DNA from: Bradyrhizobium icense
GTDB lineage: Bacteria > Pseudomonadota > Alphaproteobacteria > Rhizobiales > Xanthobacteraceae
Assembly (NCBI RefSeq): GCF_001693385.1
Contig: NZ_CP016428.1
Location: 6,696,001 to 6,760,000, forward strand
Length of the DNA stretch: 64,000 bases
Reading direction: 5' to 3'
Shown: piece after piece, positions 36,858-46,552 of the stretch
Layout of the letters: each line of letters opens with the position of its first letter
Numbering within the stretch: the first letter of the stretch is position 1
Position numbers and translations under genes: made by a program
The notes under the pieces: model-generated
Databases searched by the model: none
What the model saw: the letters and a program-made list of their open reading frames with translations, nothing else
Told to the model about the DNA's origin: nothing

Positions 36858-37844
36858 TTACGCCATTGCCCTTTCACCAGGGGCGGCAGCATCCGTCCCG
36901 ACCCATTTGCGGAACAGATCGAAATCGATATTGCCGCCGCTCAAGATCAAACCGACGCGCTTGCCTGCGAGCTTGTTCTTTTCCTGCAGCGCCGCGGCGA
37001 GCGGGGCCGCGCCTGCACCTTCGGCAAGGTTGTGCGTGTCGGTCCAGTAGGCGCGAACGGCGGCGGCGACCTCGTCATCCGTGACCTGCACGATGCGCGA
37101 GGCACCTTTGCGGATGACGGCGAGGGCCTCGGCAACGGGAACGCGGGTTGCCATGCCGTCGGCCAGCGTGTTGCTGGTTTCCGTCGTCACCACCATGCCG
37201 GCCGCAAATGACAGCGCGTAAGACGGCGCTTCGGTTGACTGCACGCCGACGATTTCCGTCTTAGCCCCCAAGAGATCACGCGCCATGATGCAGCCGCAGA
37301 TCCCGGAGCCCTGCCCGATCGGCACATAGAGCACATCGAGGTCGGGCGCCGCGCGCAGGAGTTCGAGCGCGTAGGTCGCCACGCCAAGCACGAGGTCGGG
37401 ATGGAACGACGGCACCATGTGCAGACCGTCGAACTGGGCGCGACGCTGGGCTTCTTCGGCCGCCGCCTGAAAATCCTCGCCATGTTCGACGAGGTCAGCG
37501 CCGAACGCGCGCATGGCGCGGTTCTTCTCGACCGAATTGCCTCGCGGCACATAGATCACGGCTGGAACGCCGTGACGACTGGCCGCAAACGCCAGGCTCT
37601 GGCCGTGATTGCCGCGGGTTGCGGAAATGATCCCGGGCGTATTCGGCCGTTCGCGCTTCAGCCGCTCCAGATAGACCAGCCCACCCCGCACCTTGAAGGC
37701 GCCGATTGGCGTGTGGTTCTCATGCTTGACGATGACGCGCGTACCCATCCGATCGGCAAGCAGTGGCCAGGCATGCGCCGGCGTCGGAGGCACTGCCTGC
37801 CCCACGATCTCGTGCGCACGTTCGAGTTCTCTGAGGTCAAACAT
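36858..37844 (-). CDS. Threonine/serine dehydratase-like PLP enzyme
   Basis: A 328-residue fold-type II PLP enzyme. The PLP lysine lies in HTPIGAFKVRGGLVYL, the phosphate loop in VPIGQGSGICGC, and the C-terminal cofactor motif in LILSGGNIDFDL. It is catabolic-type in length: there is no ACT regulatory domain as in IlvA. By deaminating threonine it could supply 2-oxobutanoate to the acetolactate synthase encoded on both sides, so it may act in isoleucine synthesis without feedback control, but it could also act on serine, threo-hydroxyaspartate or related amino acids. The start is ATG 37844; upstream codons of the open frame read the flanking repeat. Confidence 0.85.
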   Translation of the reverse strand: MFDLRELERAHEIVGQAVPPTPAHAWPLLADRMGTRVIVKHENHTPIGAFKVRGGLVYLERLKRERPNTPGIISATRGNHGQSLAFAASRHGVPAVIYVPRGNSVEKNRAMRAFGADLVEHGEDFQAAAEEAQRRAQFDGLHMVPSFHPDLVLGVATYALELLRAAPDLDVLYVPIGQGSGICGCIMARDLLGAKTEIVGVQSTEAPSYALSFAAGMVVTTETSNTLADGMATRVPVAEALAVIRKGASRIVQVTDDEVAAAVRAYWTDTHNLAEGAGAAPLAAALQEKNKLAGKRVGLILSGGNIDFDLFRKWVGTDAAAPGERAMA

Positions 37845-37875
37845 TTTGGTCTTCCGTCGATCTTCCCTCGTTGTT

Positions 37876-37976
37876 GTCATCCCCGCGAAGGCGGGGATCC
37901 AGTATTCCAGAGGCGCCCGAGAGTAATGGAGACGTCGCGGCGTACTGGATCGCCCGGTCAAGCCGGGCGATGACAG
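37876..37976. repeat. CCCCGCGAAGGCGGGG-type palindromic repeat, copy 2
   Basis: TCATCCCCGCGAAGGCGGGG then ATCCAGTATT and, further on, GTACTGGATCGCCCGGTCAA with GCCGGGCGATGACAGC. It is a close relative of copy 1 with compensatory changes in the stems, and lies between the dehydratase gene and ilvB. Confidence 0.8.
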
Positions 37977-38022
37977 CGGAGTTTTTGTCTCGCGTTCTCA
38001 TACCGAATCTTGTCTCGCATCC

Positions 38023-39798
38023 TCACACCAGCGCCTTGCCGCCGGCAAACGCCGCGGCGGTGGCCTCGTCGGTGGCTTCCACCGGCAGCAGCATTTCGTT
38101 GTGCGCCTTGCCGGACGGAATCATCGGGAAGCAGTTTTCCAGTGCGGCGACACGGCAATCGAACAGCACCGGGCGCTTGACCTTGATCATTTCCTTGAGC
38201 GCGCCGTCGAGATCAGAGGGCTTGATCGCCTGCAGGCCGACGCATCCGAAGGCGTCGGCGAGCTTGACGAAATCCGGCAGCGCCTCGGAGTAGGAATGCG
38301 ACAGCCGGTTGCCGTGCAGGAGCTGCTGCCACTGCCGCACCATGCCCATGTACTGGTTGTTCAGGATGAAGATCTTGATCGGCAGTTCATACTGAACCGC
38401 CGTCGACATCTCCTGCATCGTCATCTGCACCGAGGCATCGCCGGCAATGTCGATCACGAGGCTGTCGGGATGCGCCACCTGCACGCCGAGCGCAGCCGGC
38501 AGGCCGTAACCCATGGTGCCGAGACCGCCCGACGTCATCCAGCGATGCGGCTCCTCGAAGCCGAAGAACTGCGCGGCCCACATCTGGTGCTGGCCGACTT
38601 CGGTGGTGATGTAGGTGTCATGGCCGCGCGTAGCCGCGAACAATCGTTCGATGGCGTATTGCGGCAGGATCACGTCATTGCTCTTCTTGTAGGCGAGCGA
38701 ATTGCGCGCGCGCCAGGTGGCAATCTCCTGCCACCAGCTCTTGATGTCGGGCTTCTTCGCTTCCGCCTTGAACACCTGCAGCAAATCGCCGAGCACGTTG
38801 CCGGCATCGCCGATGATCGGCACGTCGACATGGATGTTCTTGTTGATCGAGGACGGATCGATGTCGATGTGGATCTTCTTCGAGCCCGGCGAGAACGCAT
38901 CGACGCGGCCGGTGATGCGGTCGTCGAAGCGCGCGCCGACGCACAGCATGACGTCGCAACCATGCATCGCCATGTTGGCCTCGTAGGTGCCGTGCATGCC
39001 GAGCATGCCGAGCCAGTTCTTCCCCGTGGCCGGGTAAGCGCCGAGGCCCATCAGGGTCGAGGTGATCGGAAAGCCTGTGACCTCAACCAGCTCACGCAGC
39101 AGCTTCGAGGCTTCGATTCCGGAATTGATGACGCCGCCGCCGGAATAGATCACCGGACGCTTGGCAGACGCGAGCAGCGCGACGGCCTTGCGGATCTGCG
39201 CGGCGTCGCCTTTGACCCGCGGCGTGTAGGAGACATGGACGTCGGACTTGCGCGGCGGATGGTAGGTGCCGGTCGCGAACTGCACATCCTTGGGCACGTC
39301 GACCAGCACGGGGCCGGGTCGGCCCGTGGTCGCCACGTAAAACGCCTCGTGCAGCACTTTCGCCAGGTCGTTGACGTCGCGCACCAGCCAGTTGTGCTTG
39401 GTGCACGGACGGGTGATGCCGACGGTGTCGCATTCCTGGAACGCGTCGTTGCCGATCAAGTGCGTGGGGACCTGGCCGGTGATACAGACCAGCGGAATCG
39501 AATCCATCAGCGCGTCCGTCAGCGGCGTCACCATGTTGGTGGCGCCGGGACCCGACGTCACCAGCACCACACCCGGCTTGCCGGTCGAACGCGCATAGCC
39601 CTCGGCCGCATGGCCGGCGCCCTGCTCGTGGCGCACCAGGATGTGCTCGACCTCGCTCTGCTGGAAAATCTCGTCATAGATCGGAAGCACCGCGCCGCCG
39701 GGATAGCCGAAGATGTGCTGGACGCCGTGATCGATGAGCGCGCGCACGATCATCGCGGCGCCGGTCATCTGATTGGGGTCGTGGCTCTGGTCGGTCAT
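38023..39798 (-). CDS. ilvB: Acetolactate synthase large (catalytic) subunit
   Basis: A 591-residue TPP enzyme making acetolactate and acetohydroxybutyrate for valine, leucine and isoleucine. The N-terminal TPP domain has FGYPGGAVLPIYDEI and the catalytic Glu in ILVRHEQGAGHAAEGYAR. The middle domain binds FAD. The C-terminal TPP/Mg domain shows GDASVQMTMQEMSTAVQYEL and LNNQYMGMVRQWQ. Start ATG 39798 is preceded by CGGAG; the longer open frame runs into the attenuator. Other names in databases: ilvI or ilvG. Confidence 0.97.
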   Translation of the reverse strand: MTDQSHDPNQMTGAAMIVRALIDHGVQHIFGYPGGAVLPIYDEIFQQSEVEHILVRHEQGAGHAAEGYARSTGKPGVVLVTSGPGATNMVTPLTDALMDSIPLVCITGQVPTHLIGNDAFQECDTVGITRPCTKHNWLVRDVNDLAKVLHEAFYVATTGRPGPVLVDVPKDVQFATGTYHPPRKSDVHVSYTPRVKGDAAQIRKAVALLASAKRPVIYSGGGVINSGIEASKLLRELVEVTGFPITSTLMGLGAYPATGKNWLGMLGMHGTYEANMAMHGCDVMLCVGARFDDRITGRVDAFSPGSKKIHIDIDPSSINKNIHVDVPIIGDAGNVLGDLLQVFKAEAKKPDIKSWWQEIATWRARNSLAYKKSNDVILPQYAIERLFAATRGHDTYITTEVGQHQMWAAQFFGFEEPHRWMTSGGLGTMGYGLPAALGVQVAHPDSLVIDIAGDASVQMTMQEMSTAVQYELPIKIFILNNQYMGMVRQWQQLLHGNRLSHSYSEALPDFVKLADAFGCVGLQAIKPSDLDGALKEMIKVKRPVLFDCRVAALENCFPMIPSGKAHNEMLLPVEATDEATAAAFAGGKALV

Positions 39799-39851
39799 GG
39801 TCTGCTCCGGATGCGCTTGTTGCGCGGCTTCTTTCGGTTGTCTGTTTTGGG

Positions 39852-39877
39852 AAATAAAAAAGGGCCCGAGAGGCCCC
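39852..39877 (-). terminator. Attenuator terminator upstream of ilvB
   Basis: On the minus strand GGGCCT-CTC-GGGCCC (39876-39862; T pairs with G) forms a six-pair GC-rich stem, immediately followed by TTTTTTATTT. It is a textbook intrinsic terminator, 54 bases before the ilvB ATG and just after an Ile/Leu/Val-rich leader peptide. Confidence 0.85.
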
Positions 39878-39879
39878 AT

Positions 39880-39927
39880 GCACACCGCCTGAATTTGGAT
39901 GGCCGCTAGCCACCCCCGGCGGTGTGC
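39880..39927 (-). promoter_or_regulatory. Leader hairpin between ilv leader peptide and terminator
   Basis: GCACACCGCC (39927-39918), inside the leader peptide codons, pairs perfectly over ten bases with GGCGGTGTGC (39889-39880). A ribosome stalled at the Ile/Leu/Val codons would cover or release the first arm. GGCCAT (39904-39899), between the arms, is complementary to parts of ATGGGGCC (39879-39872), which includes the first arm of the terminator and could act as an antiterminator. Confidence 0.7.
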
Positions 39928-39971
39928 CTGGGTACGACGACGATAAGGAGTTTGGTAATAATGTTACGCAT
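39906..39971 (-). CDS. ilvB leader peptide, Ile/Leu/Val-rich
   Basis: A 21-codon frame from ATG 39971 to TAG 39908-39906. Its first 13 residues read MRNIITKLLIVVV: three Ile, two Leu and three Val in ten codons, the three end products of the pathway. Then follow codons shared with the first arm of the leader hairpin. The layout promoter, leader peptide, hairpin, terminator, ilvB is the same as in ilv attenuators of enterobacteria. Confidence 0.85.
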   Translation of the reverse strand: MRNIITKLLIVVVPRHTAGGG

Positions 39972-40003
39972 TTTGCGGCTCGGACTTCCCAAAGGTTGCG
40001 CGG

Positions 40004-40031
40004 GTTATACCGTTCGGCCCCCGGAAGTCAA
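40004..40031 (-). promoter_or_regulatory. Promoter of the ilvB leader
   Basis: TTGACT (minus strand 40031-40026), 16-base spacer, TATAAC (40009-40004): a near-consensus sigma-70 promoter. Transcription would begin close to 39997, about 26 bases before the leader peptide ATG. Confidence 0.75.
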
Positions 40032-40130
40032 GGGACGCACGCTTTCGGCGCGATTTAGGCAGTGTAGCGGTGTTCCGGGCGTTCGGCGAGGGGGAATTTT
40101 TGGTTCCAGCTATGCGGCGTTGTTACTCCG

Positions 40131-40249
40131 AGGTCATTCCGGGATGGTCCGAAGGACCAGACCTCAGGTGCGCAATTGCGCAACGGGGAATCTCGAGATT
40201 CTCAGATGTGCAGTTGCACATTTCAGTTCGCTTCGCGCCCCGGAATGAC
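40131..40249. repeat. CATTCCGGGGCG-type palindromic repeat
   Basis: GGTCATTCCGGGATGGTCCG at the left, GCGCAATTGCGCAA and GAATCTCGAGATTC inner palindromes, GCGCCCCGGAATGACT at the right. It ends at the miaA stop codon, so it may help terminate miaA. Confidence 0.75.
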
Positions 40250-41165
40250 TCAAACGACCCACCTCCTCGCCGCCTCCGGCGTCACCCATTCGAACTCCGG
40301 CAATTGATGCCGGAACCAGGTGAATTGCCGCTTGGCGTAATGGCGGGTATCGGCGCGGCCGATTTCGGCGGCCTCCTCGCGCGTGATTTCACCCCTGAGG
40401 TGCCGCATCAGCGCCGGCACGCCATGGGCCTTCATTGCCGGCAGCAGGGAATCGAGCTTTCGCGCGGCGAGCGCTGCGACCTCCTCCAGCGCACCCGCGG
40501 CCAGCATCGCGTCGAACCGCGCATCGATCCGCGCATAAAGCTGGTCGCGGTCGGGCGCGAGAAACAGTGCAGTGAATTCGCCTCGAGGGAGCAGCGGCGG
40601 CAGGCCTTCGCGATGCCAGTCCGGCAGTGTGCGTCCTGTAGCTTCCACGACTTCCAGCGCGCGGGCAATCCGGGTGCGGTCGCGCGGCTTCAACCGCGCG
40701 GCGGAGACGGGATCGCGCCGCGCCAATTCAGCGTGCAACGGCTCGACGCCATCGCATTCCAGCCGGGCACGTACGGCTTCGCGCACCTCGGCCGGGATCG
40801 GCGGCACCGCGGAGAGACCGCGCGTCAGCGCCTTGAAGTAGAGGCCGGAGCCGCCGACCAAGATCGGCAGCCGGTCTTCCGCGCGCGCCTCCGCCAGCAC
40901 CTTTCCGGCGTCCGCCACCCACGCTCCGGCCGAGAAATTGACCGATGCGTCGACATGGCCATAGAGCCGGTGCGGCACCCGCGCCTCCTCCTCCGGCGTC
41001 GGCCGCGCCGTGATGATGCGGAGATCGCTATAGACCTGCATGGAATCGGTGTTGATGACGACGCCGCCGGTCCTTTGCGCCAATTCGAGCGCCAGGGCCG
41101 ACTTGCCGCTGGCGGTCGGCCCTGCGATAAGCACGGCCTTGCTCAAATCTAGCTGATACGCCTGC

Positions 41166-41167
<2 letters not shown>
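40250..41167 (-). CDS. miaA: tRNA dimethylallyltransferase
   Basis: A 305-residue MiaA, which attaches dimethylallyl to A37 of tRNAs reading UNN codons. The P-loop [15 protein letters not shown] is at residues 14-28, followed by [20 protein letters not shown] (the DSxQVY prenyl-acceptor motif), [14 protein letters not shown] and the C-terminal [10 protein letters not shown]. Start ATG 41167 overlaps, on the other strand, the serB start. The frame is open far upstream (to 41929) but this is the complement of serB. An alternative start would be a few codons in. Confidence 0.94.
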
Positions 41168-42071
<904 letters not shown>

Positions 42072-42082
42072 CGAGTGGCGTC

Positions 42083-42205
42083 GTCGCATGCGAACGCAGG
42101 GACCCAAACGCCGCGGCCCGTCCATGATGCGATGGGGCCAGTTGCCTTACATGCAATCCGCGCTGGTGGTTATGGGTCCCTGCGTTCGCAGGGACGACGG
42201 CGTTG
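42083..42205. repeat. Long inverted repeat between serB and degP
   Basis: TGCGAACGCAGGGACCCA (42089-42106) faces its exact 18-base complement TGGGTCCCTGCGTTCGCA (42173-42190), with extra CGTCGTCG/CGACGACG pairing outside. It separates two convergent genes and can form a hairpin on either strand. Confidence 0.8.
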
Positions 42206-42237
42206 TTTGGGACGACCTTCAATGATCCCGTCGTTAA

Positions 42238-43743
42238 TTACTGCACGCTGAGCGCGACAAAGCGCAATTCGCCCTCGCCATTCGACACCAGCAGCAGCAC
42301 CGATTTCTTGCCGTCCTTCTTGAGCTGATCGACGCGCTTCTTGATGTCGGCAGCGCTCGCGACCGCTTCCTGCGCCACCTCGACGATGACGTCGCCGGCG
42401 GAGAGCCGCTTTTCGGCGGCGTCGGAGGAGCCGTCGACACCGGTGATGATCACGCCTTTGACGCTCTCCTTGACCTTGTACTTCGTACGCAGGTCCTTGC
42501 TCAGGGCGGCCAGATCGAGGCCGAGCGCCTTTTGCGTCACCGGCTTCTCGACAGGATCTTCCTTGGTCTTGGCGGCGGCCTGCTGCACCTTTTCAGTATC
42601 CTCGAGGCGGCCGAGCGTGACCTTGCGGGTTTCCTCGTTACCCTTGCGGATGATGACGACCTCGACTTCCTTGCCGACCGCGGTGTCGGCGACGACGCGC
42701 GAAAGATCCTTCGGGTCCTTGACGTCCTTGCCGTCGAACTTGACGACGACATCGCCAGGCTCGATGCCGGCGGGCTTGGCCGGCCCCTTGTCGTCGACGC
42801 CGGCAACCAGCGCGCCGCGGGCAGGCTTGATGCTGAGGCTTTCAGCGATCTCCTCGGTGACCTGCTGGATCCGCACGCCGAGCCAGCCACGGCGCAATTC
42901 GCCGAACTGCTGGAGCTGATCGACCACGCGGGCCACCGTCTTCGACGGAACCGCGAAGCCGAGGCCGATCGAACCGCCGGTCGGCGAGATGATCAGCGTG
43001 TTGACGCCCACCACTTCGCCTTCGAGATTGAACAGCGGACCGCCGGAATTGCCGCGGTTGATGGAGGCATCGGTCTGAATGTAGCTGTCGTACGGCCCCT
43101 GGCTGATGTCGCGGTTGCGCGCCGACACGATACCGGCCGTGACCGAGCCACCGAGGCTGAACGGATTGCCGATCGCAATCACCCATTCGCCGAGCCGCAG
43201 CTTGTCGGAATCGCCGAACTTCACCGCGGTCACCGGCTTCACCGGCTTGAACTTCAAGACCGCAATGTCGGTCTTCTTGTCGACGCCGACCAGTTCGGCC
43301 TTGATCTTGGTACCGTCGTTCATGATCAAGTTGATCTCGTCGGCATCCGCGATGACGTGATTGTTGGTGACGACGACGCCAGCGGCATCGACGATGAAAC
43401 CGGAGCCGAGCGAATTGGTCTTGCGCGGCGGGTGCATTTCGCCGCTCTTGTCGCCGCCCTTGGGCAGGCCGCCGCGCCGGTTCTTGAAGAAGTCGTCAAA
43501 AAATTCCTCGAACGGCGAGCCCGGCGGCAATTGCGGCATCGCATCCTTTCCGCCCTTGACCTCCACGCTCTGCGAGGTCGAAATATTGACGACGGACTCG
43601 ATTACCTTCTCGGCAATGTCGGCGATACCATCCGGCCCGCGCGCACTGGCCGGCACTGAAGCCAGCATGCTGACGGCACCGAACGAGATCGCAATCCCCA
43701 TCAGGCGCAGGCGGCTTTTCAAGGCGGGTCTGGCACCGGTCAT
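42238..43743 (-). CDS. degP: DegP/HtrA-family periplasmic serine endoprotease
   Basis: A 501-residue Do-family protease and chaperone. A signal peptide covers residues 1-36 (PASA cleavage). The trypsin-like domain has the triad His in NNHVIADADE, Asp in KKTDIAVLKF and Ser in RGNSGGPLFNLEG; a loop LA stretch rich in Gly and Lys (KNRRGGLPKGGDK) precedes it. Two PDZ domains follow (about 290-380 and 400-495). ATG 43743 was chosen at the start of the signal peptide. It is the last gene downstream of hflK, hflC and DUF2065. Confidence 0.95.
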   Translation of the reverse strand: MTGARPALKSRLRLMGIAISFGAVSMLASVPASARGPDGIADIAEKVIESVVNISTSQSVEVKGGKDAMPQLPPGSPFEEFFDDFFKNRRGGLPKGGDKSGEMHPPRKTNSLGSGFIVDAAGVVVTNNHVIADADEINLIMNDGTKIKAELVGVDKKTDIAVLKFKPVKPVTAVKFGDSDKLRLGEWVIAIGNPFSLGGSVTAGIVSARNRDISQGPYDSYIQTDASINRGNSGGPLFNLEGEVVGVNTLIISPTGGSIGLGFAVPSKTVARVVDQLQQFGELRRGWLGVRIQQVTEEIAESLSIKPARGALVAGVDDKGPAKPAGIEPGDVVVKFDGKDVKDPKDLSRVVADTAVGKEVEVVIIRKGNEETRKVTLGRLEDTEKVQQAAAKTKEDPVEKPVTQKALGLDLAALSKDLRTKYKVKESVKGVIITGVDGSSDAAEKRLSAGDVIVEVAQEAVASAADIKKRVDQLKKDGKKSVLLLVSNGEGELRFVALSVQ

Positions 43744-43894
43744 GTCGGCTCGTCTCCAAAGGCTCAAATTTGCGCCCACAGTGCGCCCGAACGGGTCCTG
43801 GGCGCAAGCATCTGCGCCGGACATTCCGGCGAAAAACGGGTCGCCGGCGGCTCACGATTTCGTTGGCGCCAGAGATAGTTGCGGCCGTTGATTA

Positions 43895-44012
43895 CCGTCA
43901 TTCCGGGGCGCGAAGCGACCCCCAATGTGCAAATTGCGCATTGTGGAAGCTCGAAATTCTCAGGTGCGCAATTGCGCACCGTAGTTCGCGCTTCGCGTGC
44001 CCCGGAAATGAC
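43895..44012. repeat. CATTCCGGGGCGCG-type palindromic repeat
   Basis: GTCATTCCGGGGCGCGAAGC at the left and GCCCCGGAAATGAC at the right, with AATGTGCAAATTGCGCATT and GCGCAATTGCGC palindromes inside. It separates the DUF2065 gene from degP. Confidence 0.75.
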
Positions 44013-44024
44013 GGTGGCCGGAAC

Positions 44025-44225
44025 CTACCGCCGCACGAACCAGATCAGAAGCAGGCCGACGACCGCCGAAACGATGCCGACGATCCGCAAAATATTGTCC
44101 GGCGTCACCAGCGCGCTCTTCATCGCCCGGCGCATCCAGGCCGGGCTGGCTGCGAACATCAGGCCTTCGAGCACAAAGAGGATGCCCACACCGATGAGGA
44201 AGTCGGCGAACGCAATGGACCTCAT
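44025..44225 (-). CDS. DUF2065 small inner-membrane protein
   Basis: A 66-residue protein with two helices (FADFLIGVGILFVLEGLMFA and LRIVGIVSAVVGLLLIWFV) joined by a loop with the conserved PAWMRRAMKSAL. DUF2065 proteins (YjeT type) commonly sit next to hflKC, as here; function is unknown. Confidence 0.9.
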   Translation of the reverse strand: MRSIAFADFLIGVGILFVLEGLMFAASPAWMRRAMKSALVTPDNILRIVGIVSAVVGLLLIWFVRR

Positions 44226-44320
44226 CGGATGGCATCCCCCCGCTACTCAAGCGCCTTTTTGTTTTTGTGCCGGCGAAGCGGCCCCCGCTTCGCCGAAACT
44301 TGTGTACCGCGGCCGGCCGT

Positions 44321-45232
44321 TTAAGGCTTCGGCGCTGCGGCCGCCGCAGCGGCCGCCGGCGGATGGCCCGACGGATTGGCGAAAAAGCGGAAGAACTCGG
44401 AATCCGGCCGCAGCAGGAACCGGGTGTCGTTGCTGCGCAGCCCGGTCTCGTAGGCCGACATCGAACGGTAGAAGGCGAAGAAATCCGCATCCCGGCCATA
44501 GGCTTCAGCGAACAGCCGGTTCCGTTCCGCGTCGCCGACGCCGCGCGTCTGCTCGGCGGTCGAATTGGCTTCGGCGACGATCACGGTCGCCTCGCGATCG
44601 GCCTTGGAGCGGATCTCCTGTGCCTTCTGGCCGCCCTGGGCGCGGAACTCGGCGGCCTCGCGCTGCCGTTCGGTCTGCATCCGCTGATAGACCGCCTGGC
44701 TGTTCTGCTCCGGCAGATCGGCACGGCGGATGCGGACGTCGGCCACCTGGATGCCGTACTGATCAGCCTCCCGATCGAGCTGGTCGCGGATCCGCGTCAT
44801 CAGCGTCTCGCGTTCATCGCGAACCACGGTAATGAAGTTGACCTCACCCAGAACGCGGCGCAGCGCCGCGTTCAACAGCGTCGTAAGCTGGATGTTGGCG
44901 GCCTGGATCGTGCCGATGCTCTGATAGAAGCGCAGCGGGTCCTTGATGCGATAGCGAGCGAACGCGTCGACCACCAGCCGCTTCTGATCCGACGCGATCA
45001 CTTCCTGCGACGGATTTTCCAGGTCGAGGATTCGCTTGTCGATCGTAATCACCGTGTCGATGAACGGCGCCTTGAAGTTCAGGCCGGGATCGGTGACGAC
45101 GCGCACCGGCTCGCCGAGCCGTACCACGAGTACCTGTTCGGTCTGAGCGACCGTAAAGACCGAGCTGTAGCCGACAATGATGACGACGAGCAGCAGGATC
45201 AGGGCAGTAACGCCTGCAACCGGGGATCTCAT
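44321..45232 (-). CDS. hflC: FtsH modulator subunit HflC
   Basis: A 303-residue SPFH/prohibitin-domain protein with one N-terminal membrane helix (VAGVTALILLLVVIIVGY) and a periplasmic SPFH domain (QVLVVRLGEPVR onward), ending in an Ala-rich tail. HflK and HflC assemble into a large cage around the FtsH protease. Its ATG overlaps the hflK stop by four bases. Confidence 0.96.
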   Translation of the reverse strand: MRSPVAGVTALILLLVVIIVGYSSVFTVAQTEQVLVVRLGEPVRVVTDPGLNFKAPFIDTVITIDKRILDLENPSQEVIASDQKRLVVDAFARYRIKDPLRFYQSIGTIQAANIQLTTLLNAALRRVLGEVNFITVVRDERETLMTRIRDQLDREADQYGIQVADVRIRRADLPEQNSQAVYQRMQTERQREAAEFRAQGGQKAQEIRSKADREATVIVAEANSTAEQTRGVGDAERNRLFAEAYGRDADFFAFYRSMSAYETGLRSNDTRFLLRPDSEFFRFFANPSGHPPAAAAAAAAPKP

Positions 45233-46380
45233 CGGGAGCCCCCCTGCTGCGGCTGGCTCGTGGAGGGCGATGCCGGCGGACGCCGCGGCGTCAATTCGCT
45301 AAGCGGCAGATACGGCACGATGCTCTGAGCCGAACCCGAATTGCCGCCGTCATAGACCAGCTTCTCGGAACCGCCGAGGATTCGCTCCATCGTCTCCAGA
45401 TAGATTCGCTGCCGCGTCACGTCGGGGGCCTTCCTGTATTCGTCGTAAACCTTCTCGAAGCGCGCGCTCTGGCCCTTGGCCTCGGCGACCGCCTGCTCCC
45501 TGTAACCTTCCGCGACCTGCAGGATCTGCGCGGCACGGCCGCGCGCTTCGGGGATGATGCGGTTGGCATAGGTCTGCGCCTCGTTCTGCAGGCGCTCGGA
45601 GTCGGCACGCGCGGCTTGCACGTCACGGAACGCGTCGATGACCTGCGCGGGCGGATCGACCTTCTGCATCTGCACCTGCGTGATCAGAACCCCCGCGCCG
45701 TAAAAGTCGAGCGTCCTCTGCATCAGTTCCTGCACGCCCGCTTCCGTCGTGGTGCGGGCGCCAGTCAGGATCGGCTGGATGAAGGAGCGGCCGATCACCT
45801 CGCGCATCGCGCTTTCGGCCACCGCCTTCACAGTGCCTTCGGGGTTCTGGATGTTGAAGAGGAAGTTACCGACGCCATCGGGCTTGATCCGCCACAATAC
45901 CGCGAAGTCGACGTCGACGATGTTTTCGTCGCCGGTCAGCATCAGGCTCTCTTCCGGCACGTCCCGCATGGTGCGGCCGCGCCGTGCCGGATCCTCGATC
46001 AGCTGCATGCCGATCGAGATGGTGGAGACGCGCAACGCCTTCGGCAGCAGCACCGTCTCGATCGGATAGGGCAGATGATAGTTCAGGCCGGGCTGCACGG
46101 TGCGCACATGCTTGCCGAAGCGCAGCACGACGCCGAGCTCTTCCGACTGCACGCGGAAGAATCCGGACAACCCCCAGATCACCAGCGCGCCGGCCAGCAC
46201 CAGCGCGATGCCCATGCCGCTGAAATGGCCGCCCGGCAGAAGCTGCTGCAGCTTGTCCTGGCCGCGTCGCAGAAGGTCTTCCAGATCAGGTGGCCTCGGC
46301 CCGGCCGATTGCGGACCGCCACCCCACGGCCCCTTCGGACCCTGGCCCCACGGACCCCCGCCTTGATTCTTCCACGGCAT
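45229..46380 (-). CDS. hflK: FtsH modulator subunit HflK
   Basis: A 383-residue partner of HflC. A Gly/Pro-rich cytoplasmic N-terminus (MPWKNQGGGPWGQGPKGPWG) precedes the membrane helix (GIALVLAGALVIWGLSGFF) and the SPFH domain, which contains VVLRFGKHVRTVQPGLNYHL. I set the start at ATG 46380, as it opens the MPWKN motif common to HflK; upstream codons have no homology. Confidence 0.96.
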   Translation of the reverse strand: MPWKNQGGGPWGQGPKGPWGGGPQSAGPRPPDLEDLLRRGQDKLQQLLPGGHFSGMGIALVLAGALVIWGLSGFFRVQSEELGVVLRFGKHVRTVQPGLNYHLPYPIETVLLPKALRVSTISIGMQLIEDPARRGRTMRDVPEESLMLTGDENIVDVDFAVLWRIKPDGVGNFLFNIQNPEGTVKAVAESAMREVIGRSFIQPILTGARTTTEAGVQELMQRTLDFYGAGVLITQVQMQKVDPPAQVIDAFRDVQAARADSERLQNEAQTYANRIIPEARGRAAQILQVAEGYREQAVAEAKGQSARFEKVYDEYRKAPDVTRQRIYLETMERILGGSEKLVYDGGNSGSAQSIVPYLPLSELTPRRPPASPSTSQPQQGGSR

Positions 46381-46552
46381 ATAAACTCTCCTCTGCGCGG
46401 GGAACGGGCCCGCCTGCTCGGCGGTCGGCCTTGAGCCTCGCATATCCGCCCGGCTTTATAGGGGACCGCTAGGTCCCTTACAACGCAAGCTTCCTGCTCG
46501 AAGCAGCTATGCCTGACGCCATAATTGTCAATGTAAACCTTGGTTAGCGAGG

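Noticed and set aside
38101..39909. 602-codon plus-strand frame opposite ilvB
   Set aside because: It is the mirror of ilvB, covers its attenuator, and has only antisense composition bias.
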